The notes beneath the pieces were generated by a model. The model searched no databases. It was not told the origin of the DNA and saw only the letters and a list, made by a program, of their open reading frames with translations. 64,000 bases of DNA from Streptomyces griseiscabiei (GTDB lineage Bacteria > Actinomycetota > Actinomycetes > Streptomycetales > Streptomycetaceae): positions 124,001 through 188,000 of the forward strand of contig NZ_JAGJBZ010000003.1 in assembly GCF_020010925.1 (NCBI RefSeq), in the 5' to 3' direction. Each line of letters starts with the position of its first letter. The stretch's first letter is position 1. The translations under genes were made by a program, and so were the position numbers. Of the stretch, positions 1-9,584 are shown one piece after another.

Positions 1-93
1 GGGAGTGTGGCGGCCATCCGAGGGTCAGGGAATAGTGTGAAAAGGATGTGACGGGACATATCGAAGGTAGCGGTGAGAGTGAGATGAGCGGCC

Positions 94-2604
94 ATGGAAC
101 GGCGGATCGGCGACGGACCGGGGGCCGGCCCGGGCCACGACCCGGGCCGGGACCCGGTCGCCGAGGCCCTCTCCGCGCGTGCCACCGTCGACGAGCAGGG
201 CACCGTGACCGGCTGGAGCGCCGGCGCCGAACGCCTTCTCGGGCACACCCCGGCGCAGATCCTGGGCCGCCCGGCCGTCTCCCTGCTCGCCGAACCGCCC
301 CCGGCGGACGCCCTGCCGTCCTTCGCCGACCTGCCCCGCTGGCACGGCACCCTCGTCCTGCGGCACCGGGACGGCCGCCGTCTGGAGGTCAGGGTCCTGG
401 CGCATCACCGGACGTCGTACTGCGGCACCCGCGACTGGTTCCTGGTCTCCGCGACGACGGGCACCCGGCCCCGCCCCGGCGACGAACTCCTCGCGCTGCA
501 CGGCTTCCTCGACTCCCCGTTCTGCGCGACCTCGGTGCACGACACGGATCTGCGCTTCCGCGGGACCAACCGGGGCTCGCGCGGCGCCCTGGGTCTCGGC
601 GACGACGACCTGCGGGGGCTGCGGATGACGGAGGCGGTCGACGACCCGTCCGTCGGCCAGGTCGAGCGGCTGATGCGGCGGGTCCTGGAGACCGGCGAGC
701 CGCAGCACGTGGAGAACCACGCGCACGCCCCCGGTGAGAACCGGGAGCACGCCTGGTCGGTCCACCTCTACCGGCTGGAGGACGAGAACGGCCGCGTCCT
801 CGGCGTCGCCACCACCGGACACGACACGACCGAGCAGTACCGGGCCCGCAAACGCCTCCAGCTGATCGCCGAGGCCGGCCGGCGCATCGGCAGCACCCTC
901 GACGTGACCCGGACGGCACAGGAACTGGCGGACATCGCCGTCCCGGACCTCGCCGACTTCATCAGCGTCGACCTGCTGGCCGCCCTCGACGACGGCGGCC
1001 CCTCCGACGTCCTCGGGGCGGCGGGGCAGTACGGACCGCCCCCGCGTGCCCCGGCGGACGGCCGGCCTCTGACACTGCGCCGTATCGCCCACCAGTCCGT
1101 GCTGCCGGGCAGCCCCGAGGCGGTCGTCGCGCCGGGCGAGGTGGACGACTACCCGGACGGCTCGCCGCCGGTGGAGAGCCTGCGGACCGGGCGGCCGGTG
1201 CTGTACCGGGTGACCGAGCCCGCGATCGCCGACTGGGTGGCCCAGGACCCGGTACGGACCTCCCGCATCCGGGACTTCGGGTTCCACTCCGCGATGACCG
1301 TGCCCCTCTCCGCACGCGGCACCACCCTGGGCGTCGCCGTCTTCGCCCGCCACCGGCACCCCGACCCGTTCCAGCAGGACGACCTGGTCCTGGCCGAGGA
1401 ACTGGCGGCCCGCGCGGCGGTCAGCATCGACAACGCGCTGCGCTACACCCGCGAACGCGGCACCGCCGTCACCCTGCAGCGCAGCCTGCTGCCGCAGAGC
1501 CTGCCCGAGCAGACCGCGGTCGAGGTCGCCTCCCGCTACCTCCCGGCCGGTGCCCGCGCCGGGGTGGGCGGCGACTGGTTCGACGTGATCCCGCTCTCCG
1601 GAGCCCGGGTGGCGCTGGTCGTCGGCGACGTCGTGGGCCACGGCATCCACGCCTCCGCGACCATGGGCCGGCTGCGCACCGCCGTCCGTACCCTCGCCGA
1701 CATCGACCTGCCCCCCGACGAACTCCTCACCCATCTCGACGACCTCGTGGCCCGCCTGGCCACCGAGGCGGAGGGCGTCGTCGGGGCGACCTGTCTGTAC
1801 GCCGTGTACGACCCCGTCTCACGCCGGTGCACGCTCTGCCGGGCCGGGCATCCGCTGCCGGTGGTGGTCGGCCCGGAGGGTACGGCCGAACTCCTCGACC
1901 TCCCGGCGGGACCCCCGCTGGGCCTGGGCGGACTGCCCTTCGAGTCCCGGGAGACCGAACTGCCCGAGGGCGGTCTCCTCGCCCTCTACACCGACGGCCT
2001 GATCCGGTCCCGCAACGGCGAGCGGGGCGCACCGGGCGAGCGGGGCGGGCCCCGGGGTGCCGCGACCGACATCGACGACGGCCTCACCCGGCTCCGCCGG
2101 GCCCTCGGCACTCCCCACCCCACCCCCGCCGGCTCCCTGGACGCGTTGTGCGACCGGGTCCTCGGGTCCGTCCTGCCCGAGCGGCCCACCGACGACGTGG
2201 CGCTGCTCATCGCCCGCCCGCGCGCCCTCGACCCCGAGCGGGTCGCCACCTGGGACGTCTCCCCCGACCCCTCCGCCGTCGCCGAGGCCCGCAAGTACGC
2301 CCTCGGCCGGCTGGAGAGCTGGGGCCTGAACGACGCGGCCTTCGTCACCGAACTGGTGGTCAGCGAACTGGTCACCAACGCCATCCGGCACGCCGAGCCG
2401 CCCGTCCGGCTGCGGCTCATCCACGACCGGAGTCTCATCTGCGAGGTCTCGGACGCCAGCAGCACGGCACCCCATATGCGCCGCGCCCGCTCCTACGACG
2501 AGGGCGGCCGGGGTCTGCTCCTGATCGCCCAGCTGACCCAGCGCTGGGGCACCCGTCCCACCCCCACGGGCAAGACGATCTGGACGGAACAGACCCTCGA
2601 CTGA
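94..2604 (+). CDS. PAS-GAF-SpoIIE phosphatase-HATPase signalling protein
   Basis: An 836-residue cytosolic multidomain protein of the stress-signalling PP2C type. Two PAS-like regions (about 25-130 and 150-255) are followed by a GAF region (about 265-445). The SpoIIE/PP2C phosphatase (about 455-710) shows its metal motifs GGDWFD, GDVVGHG, AGHPLP, YTDGL and TDDVALL. A C-terminal anti-sigma-type HATPase (about 725-830) shows ELVVSELVTNAIRHA and GGRGLLLI. Family knowledge: such proteins dephosphorylate anti-anti-sigma factors, and the HATPase resembles RsbW-type kinases, so opposing activities sit in one chain. The ATG at 94 has only a weak GAGA-type ribosome site. The gene ends 3 bp from a convergent gene. 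The sigma-factor partner cannot be told from the sequence. Confidence 0.9.
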   Translation: MERRIGDGPGAGPGHDPGRDPVAEALSARATVDEQGTVTGWSAGAERLLGHTPAQILGRPAVSLLAEPPPADALPSFADLPRWHGTLVLRHRDGRRLEVRVLAHHRTSYCGTRDWFLVSATTGTRPRPGDELLALHGFLDSPFCATSVHDTDLRFRGTNRGSRGALGLGDDDLRGLRMTEAVDDPSVGQVERLMRRVLETGEPQHVENHAHAPGENREHAWSVHLYRLEDENGRVLGVATTGHDTTEQYRARKRLQLIAEAGRRIGSTLDVTRTAQELADIAVPDLADFISVDLLAALDDGGPSDVLGAAGQYGPPPRAPADGRPLTLRRIAHQSVLPGSPEAVVAPGEVDDYPDGSPPVESLRTGRPVLYRVTEPAIADWVAQDPVRTSRIRDFGFHSAMTVPLSARGTTLGVAVFARHRHPDPFQQDDLVLAEELAARAAVSIDNALRYTRERGTAVTLQRSLLPQSLPEQTAVEVASRYLPAGARAGVGGDWFDVIPLSGARVALVVGDVVGHGIHASATMGRLRTAVRTLADIDLPPDELLTHLDDLVARLATEAEGVVGATCLYAVYDPVSRRCTLCRAGHPLPVVVGPEGTAELLDLPAGPPLGLGGLPFESRETELPEGGLLALYTDGLIRSRNGERGAPGERGGPRGAATDIDDGLTRLRRALGTPHPTPAGSLDALCDRVLGSVLPERPTDDVALLIARPRALDPERVATWDVSPDPSAVAEARKYALGRLESWGLNDAAFVTELVVSELVTNAIRHAEPPVRLRLIHDRSLICEVSDASSTAPHMRRARSYDEGGRGLLLIAQLTQRWGTRPTPTGKTIWTEQTLD

Positions 2605-2607
2605 GGC

Positions 2608-3303
2608 CTATGCCTGGGGCCTGCCCTGCTTGGGCCCGTTGAGCGGGTCGGCCGCGTGCCGGGGGCCGGGCCCGGACGAGAACTGGCCGACGAGTTCCCG
2701 GAAGCAGACCAGGGCGGTGATCGGCGGAATCCCGACGATCGCCATGGCCAGCAGCGAACCCGGTGACTGGCCGATGCACAGCGCCACCGCCGTGCCGGAG
2801 CAGATCAGCATCACCGCCCAGGACCGCCGCGCGGTGCGCTGCTGCACCGACGCCCGCAGGATCGACAGCCCCGCCAGCAGCCACGGCCCGTACACGGTCA
2901 GCGGCCACCAGCGCGCCAGATGCTCCGACACGACCAGCAGCGCGATATCGCGCAGCTGACCGTACGAATAGGAGACTGACCAATAGAGCATCGTCAGTGC
3001 GCACACGGCGATTGTCGTAATTAAGAAAACGACAGGGACGATCCTCGGGTTTTTGGAAAAGATGTGGGCGCCCGGCCTGGGCCGCCGCCGGTCGACCGGA
3101 CGGCGCGGGCGCTCGCGCACCTCCGGCAGGGGCGGGACGGGATCCACGCTGTGGGGCGTGTAGGGCATGTGGATCAGCTCGTCGTTCGGGTCCCACAGGC
3201 CCGACGAGGCTCTCGGACCAGGGAGCCAGATCGGCTGCGTCTCGAACGGCTGAAACCCGTCTGGGTGCTGGTCTACCGAATCATAATCATAATCGGTTCG
3301 CAT
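2608..3303 (-). CDS. DUF2637-like small integral membrane protein
   Basis: A 231-residue protein. The first ~100 residues are polar, rich in Asp, Pro and Arg, and look cytosolic. They are followed by about four hydrophobic segments (near residues 110-130, 145-165, 180-195 and 200-220). The spacing and composition resemble the actinobacterial DUF2637 (Spd-like) membrane family. I chose the ATG at 3303 (MRTDYDYD) because the frame further upstream crosses AT-rich noncoding sequence. No enzymatic motif is visible. It is convergent with the upstream phosphatase gene and divergent from a secreted hydrolase. Some DUF2637 proteins belong to plasmid-transfer loci, but nothing here supports transfer. 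Family assignment is moderate and the function is unknown. Confidence 0.6.
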   Translation of the reverse strand: MRTDYDYDSVDQHPDGFQPFETQPIWLPGPRASSGLWDPNDELIHMPYTPHSVDPVPPLPEVRERPRRPVDRRRPRPGAHIFSKNPRIVPVVFLITTIAVCALTMLYWSVSYSYGQLRDIALLVVSEHLARWWPLTVYGPWLLAGLSILRASVQQRTARRSWAVMLICSGTAVALCIGQSPGSLLAMAIVGIPPITALVCFRELVGQFSSGPGPRHAADPLNGPKQGRPQA

Positions 3304-3342
3304 TCTGAATCCTGATCCTGTCCATTTGGGATCCGCTTTTCC

Positions 3343-3375
3343 GATCGGCTGGAGAGGGGCCGATCCCAGTTTTTG
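3343..3375. terminator. Stem-loop followed by a T run
   Basis: The 7-bp arms GATCGGC (3343-3349) and GCCGATC (3359-3365) are perfect and are followed by CCCAGTTTTT on the plus strand. It resembles an intrinsic terminator, but no plus-strand gene ends just upstream. It may instead be an operator or leader structure in the divergent promoter region. Confidence 0.3.
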
Positions 3376-3580
3376 GGCATTCGGGAGAATAGCGATTTGC
3401 GGCGATTGCCGCGAGGAGCGAACCGCAGTGGATGGCCCATGAAATGGTGAAGATCTGCTCAGTGCGCCCGGCTCCGAACGAGTGGACCGCGCCCCGACGC
3501 GTCCGGGACGGAGGCCCCGGCCCGGTGTCCGGATGGTGACGTGGGCTCTTCCGCCCCCGATCCGGAAGAGGCACCCCGAG

Positions 3581-4765
3581 ATGAGACGTCCCTCCTGCCG
3601 CCGTCCGTTCGCCACCGCCGCGCTGCTGGTGGCGTCGGTGCTGGCCCCCCTGGCGACGGCGCCCGCGGCGACCGTCCACGCCGCGACCGCGCCGTGCCCC
3701 TCCGGGGGCTTCGGGCCCGAGGTGACCGCGAAGCTGGACGAGGCCGTCGCGGGCGTCCGCCGGCAGACCGGTGTCCCCGGTGTCGTCGTCGGCCTGTGGA
3801 TGCCGGGCCGGGGGTGCTACGTCCGGGCGACCGGGCTCGCCGACACCGTCACCCGCAGGCCGATGACCACCGGCCAGTTCGTGCGGATCGGCAGCGAGAC
3901 CAAGACCTTCACGGTCACCGCGCTGCTCCGCCTCGTCGACGAGGGCCGGGTCCGGCTGGACACCCCGGTCTCCCGCTATGTGCGCGGGGTGCCGAACGGC
4001 CGCCGCATCACCCTGCGTCATCTGGCCGGGATGCGCAGCGGGCTCTTCCCGTACAGCGCCGACCCGGACTTCGTACGGACCCTGCTGAGCGACCCGGGCC
4101 GCTCGTTCACCCCGCGCGAGGTGCTCGCGTACGGCTTCCGGCACGCGAACACCTTCGATCCTGGAGCGCGGTTCCAGTACTCCAACTCCAACCTCGTCCT
4201 GCTCGGCCTGGTGATCGAGAAGGTCACCGGCCGGCGGCTGGCCGACGTCATCCGCGAGCGGGTGCTCCGGCCGGCCCGGCTGCGGCACACGCTGTTCCCG
4301 AAGGGCCGTGAGTTCCCCGTGCCGCACCCGCGCGGCTACACGAACCAGACGCTGAGCGGCGCGGTCGAGGACGCCACGGACTGGAACCCCAGCTGGGCCT
4401 GGGCCGCCGGGGCGATGATCTCCGACCTGCGGGATCTGCGCCGCTGGGCCGAGGTCGTCGCCACCGGCACCCTGCTCGATCCGGGGACGCAGGAGGAGCG
4501 GCTGAAGATGCTGCCGACCGGCTTCCCGGGCACCGACTACGGCCTCGGCATCCTCGACTCCGGCGGCTGGGTCGGGCACAACGGTTCCATCCCGGGCTAC
4601 GAGACCGTCACGGTGTATCTGCCCTCGCGCGAGGCCACGCTGGTGCTGATGCTCAACACCGACATCCTCGTCGACGGCCAGGAGCCGTCCTCGCTGTTCG
4701 CCCGCGCCATCACGGAGATCGTCACCCCGGACCACGTCTACGACCGCCCGGCGCCTCTGGGGTAG
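3581..4765 (+). CDS. Secreted beta-lactamase-family serine hydrolase (D-Ala-D-Ala carboxypeptidase type)
   Basis: A 394-residue exported protein. A signal peptide occupies the first ~35 residues (MRRPSCRRPF then a hydrophobic Ala/Val/Leu core, cleavage near AHA). The penicillin-recognising fold carries the SxxK motif S105-E-T-K108, the YxN motif Y200-S-N202 and an H-N-G box at 333-335 that replaces KTG. This pattern fits class C/EstB-type serine hydrolases and DD-carboxypeptidases. The ATG at 3581 is preferred over in-frame upstream starts because it begins a proper signal peptide and has GGAAGAGG about 10 bases upstream. Substrate is inferred to be peptidoglycan stem peptides or an ester. 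It ends about 95 bp before another secreted protein on the same strand. Confidence 0.88.
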   Translation: MRRPSCRRPFATAALLVASVLAPLATAPAATVHAATAPCPSGGFGPEVTAKLDEAVAGVRRQTGVPGVVVGLWMPGRGCYVRATGLADTVTRRPMTTGQFVRIGSETKTFTVTALLRLVDEGRVRLDTPVSRYVRGVPNGRRITLRHLAGMRSGLFPYSADPDFVRTLLSDPGRSFTPREVLAYGFRHANTFDPGARFQYSNSNLVLLGLVIEKVTGRRLADVIRERVLRPARLRHTLFPKGREFPVPHPRGYTNQTLSGAVEDATDWNPSWAWAAGAMISDLRDLRRWAEVVATGTLLDPGTQEERLKMLPTGFPGTDYGLGILDSGGWVGHNGSIPGYETVTVYLPSREATLVLMLNTDILVDGQEPSSLFARAITEIVTPDHVYDRPAPLG

Positions 4766-4860
4766 CGGGCCGGTGGGGTCCCGGTGGGCGTCCGGCGGGG
4801 ACACGCCACCGGATGGTCTATCCGCCCGTTCGTCGAGCATCTGGTCATAACGTGCGGAAT

Positions 4861-5973
4861 ATGACGAAATGGCATATTGCCCATGTGGCGTGCATCGCGG
4901 CGGTCATCGGGGCGGGGCTCGGGGCCGCCCCGCAGGCGGCCGCCGACCGCCCGGACCAGCCGGCCCGTTCGACCCATCCGACCCATGTGGTCTTTCCGGG
5001 GGAGTCGATCCAGCAGGCGGTGGACGCCGCGGCGCCGGGGTCCACCGTGCTGGTGGCCTCCGGCACGTACCGCGAGAGCGTCAAGGTCAGCACCCCCGGA
5101 ATCACCCTGCGGGGCATGGGCCCGCGTACGGTCGTGGAGCCGGCCGCCGTCGACCCGGCCGCGCCCAAGCCCGCCGCCCCCGACGCCTGCGGTGACGCCG
5201 GGAACGGCATCTGTGTGATCGGGACGAAGGACCGGAAGGTCGAGGACGTCACCGTCGCCAACCTGACCGTGACCGGCTTCGCCGCCTCCGGGGTGTACGC
5301 CCTGGACACCGACCGGCTGACGGTGCGGCATGTGACCGCCGTGAAGAACGGGGTGTGGGGCATCGCCCAGGAGCGTTCGGTGCGCGGGGTGTTCCGCAAG
5401 AACACCGCCCGCGACAACGGCGACGCCGGGCTGTTCCTCGCCAACACCATCAAGGCCGAGCAGGGCGCCACGGACACCGGTGGCGCGGTGGTCGCGCACA
5501 ACCGCCTGGAGGGCAACCGGATCGGCCTGACCGTCCGGCGGCTGCGGAACCTCACCGTCGCGGACAACCACCTCACCGGCAACTGCGCCGGGATCTTCGT
5601 CGTCGGCGACGAGAACATGCCGAGGGCCGGCGCGCTGACCGTGCGCGACAACCTCATCGACCGCAACAACAAGTCCTGCCCGAAGACCGCGCGGCTGGAC
5701 GCCCTCCAGGGCACCGGCATCGTGCTGACCGGCGCCGAGGACACCCTGGTGACCCGCAACCGGATCATGGAGAACGCGGGCACATCCCCGCTGTCCGGCG
5801 GCATCGTCGTCTGGAAGAGCTTCGTGGGCACCACCAGCGAGCGGAACCGGATCACCGACAACACGCTGGAGAACAACGCCCCGGCGGACCTGATCAACAC
5901 GGACACCGTCGGCAAGGGCAACACCTTCGCGGGCAACACCTGCCGGGCGTCCAGGCCCGCGGGACTGTGCTGA
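4861..5973 (+). CDS. Secreted right-handed parallel beta-helix protein
   Basis: A 370-residue exported protein. The signal peptide is residues 1-28 (MTKWHIAHVACIAAVIGAGL, cleavage after AAA). An N-terminal segment with IQQAVDAAAPGSTVLVASGTY and a following VKVSTPGITLRGMG matches the start of NosD/pectate-lyase-like solenoids. Repeated short Asn/Gly rungs continue to the C terminus (DNHLTGNCAGI, DNLIDRNN, NRIMENAG, DNTLENNA, GNTFAGNTC). No catalytic Asp/Arg cluster of a known lyase could be identified, so it may be a structural or carbohydrate-binding surface protein. Two C-terminal Cys residues could pair. It lies just upstream of a methyltransferase on the same strand, 61 bp apart. The fold is well supported and the activity is unknown. 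Confidence 0.8.
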   Translation: MTKWHIAHVACIAAVIGAGLGAAPQAAADRPDQPARSTHPTHVVFPGESIQQAVDAAAPGSTVLVASGTYRESVKVSTPGITLRGMGPRTVVEPAAVDPAAPKPAAPDACGDAGNGICVIGTKDRKVEDVTVANLTVTGFAASGVYALDTDRLTVRHVTAVKNGVWGIAQERSVRGVFRKNTARDNGDAGLFLANTIKAEQGATDTGGAVVAHNRLEGNRIGLTVRRLRNLTVADNHLTGNCAGIFVVGDENMPRAGALTVRDNLIDRNNKSCPKTARLDALQGTGIVLTGAEDTLVTRNRIMENAGTSPLSGGIVVWKSFVGTTSERNRITDNTLENNAPADLINTDTVGKGNTFAGNTCRASRPAGLC

Positions 5974-6034
5974 CCGGCCGGGCCGACCGGCCGAGGTCGC
6001 TCATGAACTCGAAGAGGGAAAAGGAAGGCGTCGC

Positions 6035-7093
6035 ATGACGACCACACAGACCCCACCCGCGCAGAGCGCGCCCACCCCACCGGTCCCGCCGCCCCCCATG
6101 CGGCTGCGGGAACTCGTGTTCGGGGCGGCCGTCGCAGGCGCCCTCCGCGCGGCGGCCCGGCTGGGGGTCGCCGACGCCCTCGGCGACACCCCGCTGGCGG
6201 CGGAGGCGCTCGCGGCGGCGGTGAAGGCCGAACCGAAGCCGCTGCGGCGGCTGTTGCGGGCCCTCGCCTGCCACGGCGTGTTCACCGAACGGCCCGACGG
6301 GACGTTCGCGCACACCGACATGTCCCGGCTGCTGCGCGAGGACGACCCGCACAGCCTGCGCGCCATCGCCCTGTGGTGCACCGAACCGTGGACCTGGGAC
6401 GCCTGGCCGAAGCTGGACGAGGCGGTGCGCTCGGGGCGCGACGTCGTCGGGGAGCTGTACGGCAAGGAGTTCTTCGTCTACCTCAACGAGGACGCCCCGG
6501 AGTCCGCCGACGTCTTCAACCGGGCGATGACGACCTCCAGCGTCCAGTCCGCGCGGGACGTCGCCGACTTCCTCGATCTGTCGGGGAGTTCGTCCGTCGC
6601 CGACATCGGCGGCGGCCAGGGCCATGTGGTGGCGAGCCTGCTGGAGAAGTACCCGGCGCTGCACGGCACCCTGCTCGACCTGCCGCGTGTGGTGGAGAAC
6701 GCCGACGCGAGGCTGCGGCCGGGCGGCGCGCTCGCGGACCGGACCCGGGTCGTCCCCGGCGACTGCCGTGAGGCCGTCCCGGTCCGGGCGGACACCTATG
6801 TCATCAAGAACATCCTGGAGTGGGACGACGACAGCACCGCCCGGCTGCTGCGCAACGTCATCGGCGCGGGCGGCCCCGGCACCCGGGTCGTGGTCATCGA
6901 GAACCTCGTCGACGACTCCCCGTCGATGCGGTTCAGCACGGCCATGGACCTGCTGCTGCTCCTCAACGTCGGCGGCGCCAAGCACACCACCGAGAGCATG
7001 ACCTCCCGGCTCACGGCCGCGGGCCTGGTCATCGACGACGTACGGCCGGTCAACGCGTACCTCCACGCGTTCGACTGCCACGTGCCCGGATGA
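6035..7093 (+). CDS. SAM-dependent O-methyltransferase (acetylserotonin/DmpM/TcmO-like)
   Basis: A 352-residue small-molecule O-methyltransferase. A winged-helix dimerisation domain (about 20-115) is followed by a Rossmann SAM-binding domain with the glycine motif VADIGGGQGH (about 190-200), the LLDLPRVVENA strand, and a catalytic-base region VIKNILEWDDD (about 252-262) where many relatives have H-x-W-D. Residue E257 stands where relatives have the His base, so catalysis may differ. The RBS is GGGAAAAGGAAGG before the ATG. It converges on the spore-pigment polyketide operon, ending 66 bp away across a strong terminator. A role in methylating the pigment or a related aromatic polyketide is inferred from position only. 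Confidence 0.85.
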   Translation: MTTTQTPPAQSAPTPPVPPPPMRLRELVFGAAVAGALRAAARLGVADALGDTPLAAEALAAAVKAEPKPLRRLLRALACHGVFTERPDGTFAHTDMSRLLREDDPHSLRAIALWCTEPWTWDAWPKLDEAVRSGRDVVGELYGKEFFVYLNEDAPESADVFNRAMTTSSVQSARDVADFLDLSGSSSVADIGGGQGHVVASLLEKYPALHGTLLDLPRVVENADARLRPGGALADRTRVVPGDCREAVPVRADTYVIKNILEWDDDSTARLLRNVIGAGGPGTRVVVIENLVDDSPSMRFSTAMDLLLLLNVGGAKHTTESMTSRLTAAGLVIDDVRPVNAYLHAFDCHVPG

Positions 7094-7108
7094 CCCGACC
7101 GTGACCGC

Positions 7109-7150
7109 ACAGGCCGCCGGACCCGCCCCGTGGCGGGTCCGGCGGCCTGT
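7109..7150. terminator. Bidirectional transcription terminator
   Basis: A perfect 19-bp stem (7109-7127 pairing with 7132-7150) with a 4-nt loop lies between the convergent methyltransferase and pigment cyclase stop codons. A further GACCGC/GCGGTC pair extends it with a bulge. There is no T run, as is usual for high-GC actinobacterial terminators. Confidence 0.8.
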
Positions 7151-7158
7151 CGGTGCGG

Positions 7159-7494
7159 TCAGGAGCGGCGGCTGTCCCGCTCCCACCGGTAGAAGCAGTT
7201 CGCCATCGCGTCCTTCGGCGAACGCCAGGTCGCCGGGTCGTACGCGCTGACGTACGCCGACAGCCGCTCGCTGATGCCCCGGAACTCGGGGTGGCCGGCG
7301 AGCTTGGTGATGGCGGGCGTGGGGTCCCGCTCGGACTCGACGAGGTGCATGTACACGTCGTCGAACTGGAAGAGGCTGCGCCGGGAGACCCCGATGAGGT
7401 GGGGCAGCTCCCCCCGGTCGGACTCCTCGAAGATCTTGGCGATGTCCGGTGCCGCGCCCGGGGCCATCCGGGCGACGATCAGGGATTGGTGCAT
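7159..7494 (-). CDS. whiE-ORFVII: TcmI-family polyketide cyclase (WhiE ORFVII type)
   Basis: A 111-residue dimeric alpha+beta-barrel-type cyclase. The sequence MHQSLIVARMAPGAAPDIAK, the segment HLIGVSRRSLFQFDDVYMHL and the tail MANCFYRWE are typical of the TcmI/WhiE ORFVII family, which closes the later rings of the aromatic polyketide. The start is the ATG at 7494; the longer frame upstream overlaps the preceding gene and has no family sequence. It is the last gene of the pigment operon, 44 bp after the aromatase, and is closed by the terminator at 7109-7150. The role follows from family and synteny; the exact ring chemistry is not visible. Confidence 0.93.
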   Translation of the reverse strand: MHQSLIVARMAPGAAPDIAKIFEESDRGELPHLIGVSRRSLFQFDDVYMHLVESERDPTPAITKLAGHPEFRGISERLSAYVSAYDPATWRSPKDAMANCFYRWERDSRRS

Positions 7495-7538
7495 GGGTGT
7501 CGTTCTCCGTCCGAATGCGGGGGTCGGGTGCGGCCGTC

Positions 7539-8277
<739 letters not shown>

Positions 8278-8324
8278 GCGTTCTCTCTCCTTGATGTGCG
8301 GGGTGGTGCGGGGTGCGGTGGTGG

Positions 8325-9584
8325 TCAGGAGGTGTCGCCGGTGCCGAGGCGCAGCACCAGCGCCGAGTTCGACCCCATGAGTCCCCGGCTGAGGACCAGC
8401 GCCGTGCGCGGCTCGGCGGCGCGGGCGGCGGTGGTGACGAGGTCGAGGTCGTGGCAGACGTCGAAGACGTTCGGGGTGGGCGGGATGACACCGTGCTCCA
8501 TCGCGAGCACGGCCGCGGCGGCGTCCAGGACGGCCGCCGCGCCGTTGCCCCGGCCCACGGCGGTCTTCGGCGCGGTGACGGGGACCCGGGTGCCGTGCGC
8601 GCCGAGGGCGTCGACGAGGGCGAGGGCCTCGGCGCGGTCCGCCGCCGGGGTGCCGAGGGCGTCGGCGAAGACCACGTCGATCTCCTCCGGGGCGCACCCG
8701 GCCTCGGCCAGGGCGACCCGGATCGCCTCGGCCAGCCCGTCCCGGGACTCCTCCCAGCGGGAGGCGCCGGTGAAGGTCGCCGCGTGGCCCGCGATCACCG
8801 CCCGTACGGGGGCGCCCCGCTCCCGGGCCGTCTCCTCGGCCTCCACGACCAGCATCGCGCCGCCCTCGGCGGGCACGAAACCGCAGGCCGCGGAGGTGAA
8901 CGGGCGGTAGGCGCGGTCCGGGTCGTCGACCGTGCTCAGCTCCTCGTAGCCGAGCTGGCAGACCATCGAGTACGGGGCGAGCGGCGCCTCGGTCGCGCCG
9001 GCCACCATCACGTCCGTACCGCGCCGCACGGCCCGCGCCGCGTGCGCCAGCGCGTCCAGCCCGCCGGCCTCGTCGGAGGCGATCACCCCGCAGGGGCCCT
9101 TGAAGCCCCGGCGGATGGAGATCTGGCCGGTGCTCGCCGCGTAGAACCAGGCGATCGACTGGTACGGGCCCACGAAGCGGCTGCCCTTGGACCACAGCTG
9201 CTGCAGCTCCCGCTGCCCGAACTCGCCGCCGCCGGAGCCGGCCGCGGTGACCACGCCCACCGAGAACGGCGCCGCGTCGGTCTCGGGCCGGTCGAGGCGG
9301 GCGTCGTCGAGCGCCTGGTCGGCGGCGGCCATCGCGAAGTGCGTGAACCGGTCGGTCTGGACGAGGTAGCGCTCCTCGACCGCCGACGGCGGATCGAAGT
9401 TCCGCACCTCGCCGGCCACCTTCAGCGGAAGGTGCTCGCAGCCCTCGCGGGTGACCCGGTCCAGGACGCTGATGCCCTCCCGGGTGGACTTCCAGAACGT
9501 CTCGGTGCTGGTCCCGTTGGGCGCGACCACGCCGATGCCGGTGACGGCCGCGCGCCGAGGACGCCGGGTGCTCCGTTCGCTCAT
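8325..9584 (-). CDS. whiE-ORFIV: Ketosynthase beta / chain length factor (WhiE ORFIV type)
   Basis: A 419-residue KS-beta (CLF) with the thiolase fold ([11 protein letters not shown] near the N terminus, [20 protein letters not shown] near the end). The active-site Cys of KS-alpha is replaced: the motif reads [13 protein letters not shown], so the residue where most antibiotic CLFs have Gln is Glu172. It pairs with KS-alpha and fixes chain length, and its decarboxylase-like role helps start synthesis. Its ATG overlaps the KS-alpha stop in an ATGA junction (9581-9584), implying coupled 1:1 translation. A Cys lies nearby (C165) but is not at the nucleophile position. Confidence 0.95.
   Translation of the reverse strand: MSERSTRRPRRAAVTGIGVVAPNGTSTETFWKSTREGISVLDRVTREGCEHLPLKVAGEVRNFDPPSAVEERYLVQTDRFTHFAMAAADQALDDARLDRPETDAAPFSVGVVTAAGSGGGEFGQRELQQLWSKGSRFVGPYQSIAWFYAASTGQISIRRGFKGPCGVIASDEAGGLDALAHAARAVRRGTDVMVAGATEAPLAPYSMVCQLGYEELSTVDDPDRAYRPFTSAACGFVPAEGGAMLVVEAEETARERGAPVRAVIAGHAATFTGASRWEESRDGLAEAIRVALAEAGCAPEEIDVVFADALGTPAADRAEALALVDALGAHGTRVPVTAPKTAVGRGNGAAAVLDAAAAVLAMEHGVIPPTPNVFDVCHDLDLVTTAARAAEPRTALVLSRGLMGSNSALVLRLGTGDTS

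Noticed and set aside
3482..3580. Earlier in-frame starts for the serine hydrolase
   Set aside because: They would place 33 polar residues before a clear signal peptide; the ATG at 3581 has its own purine-rich ribosome site.
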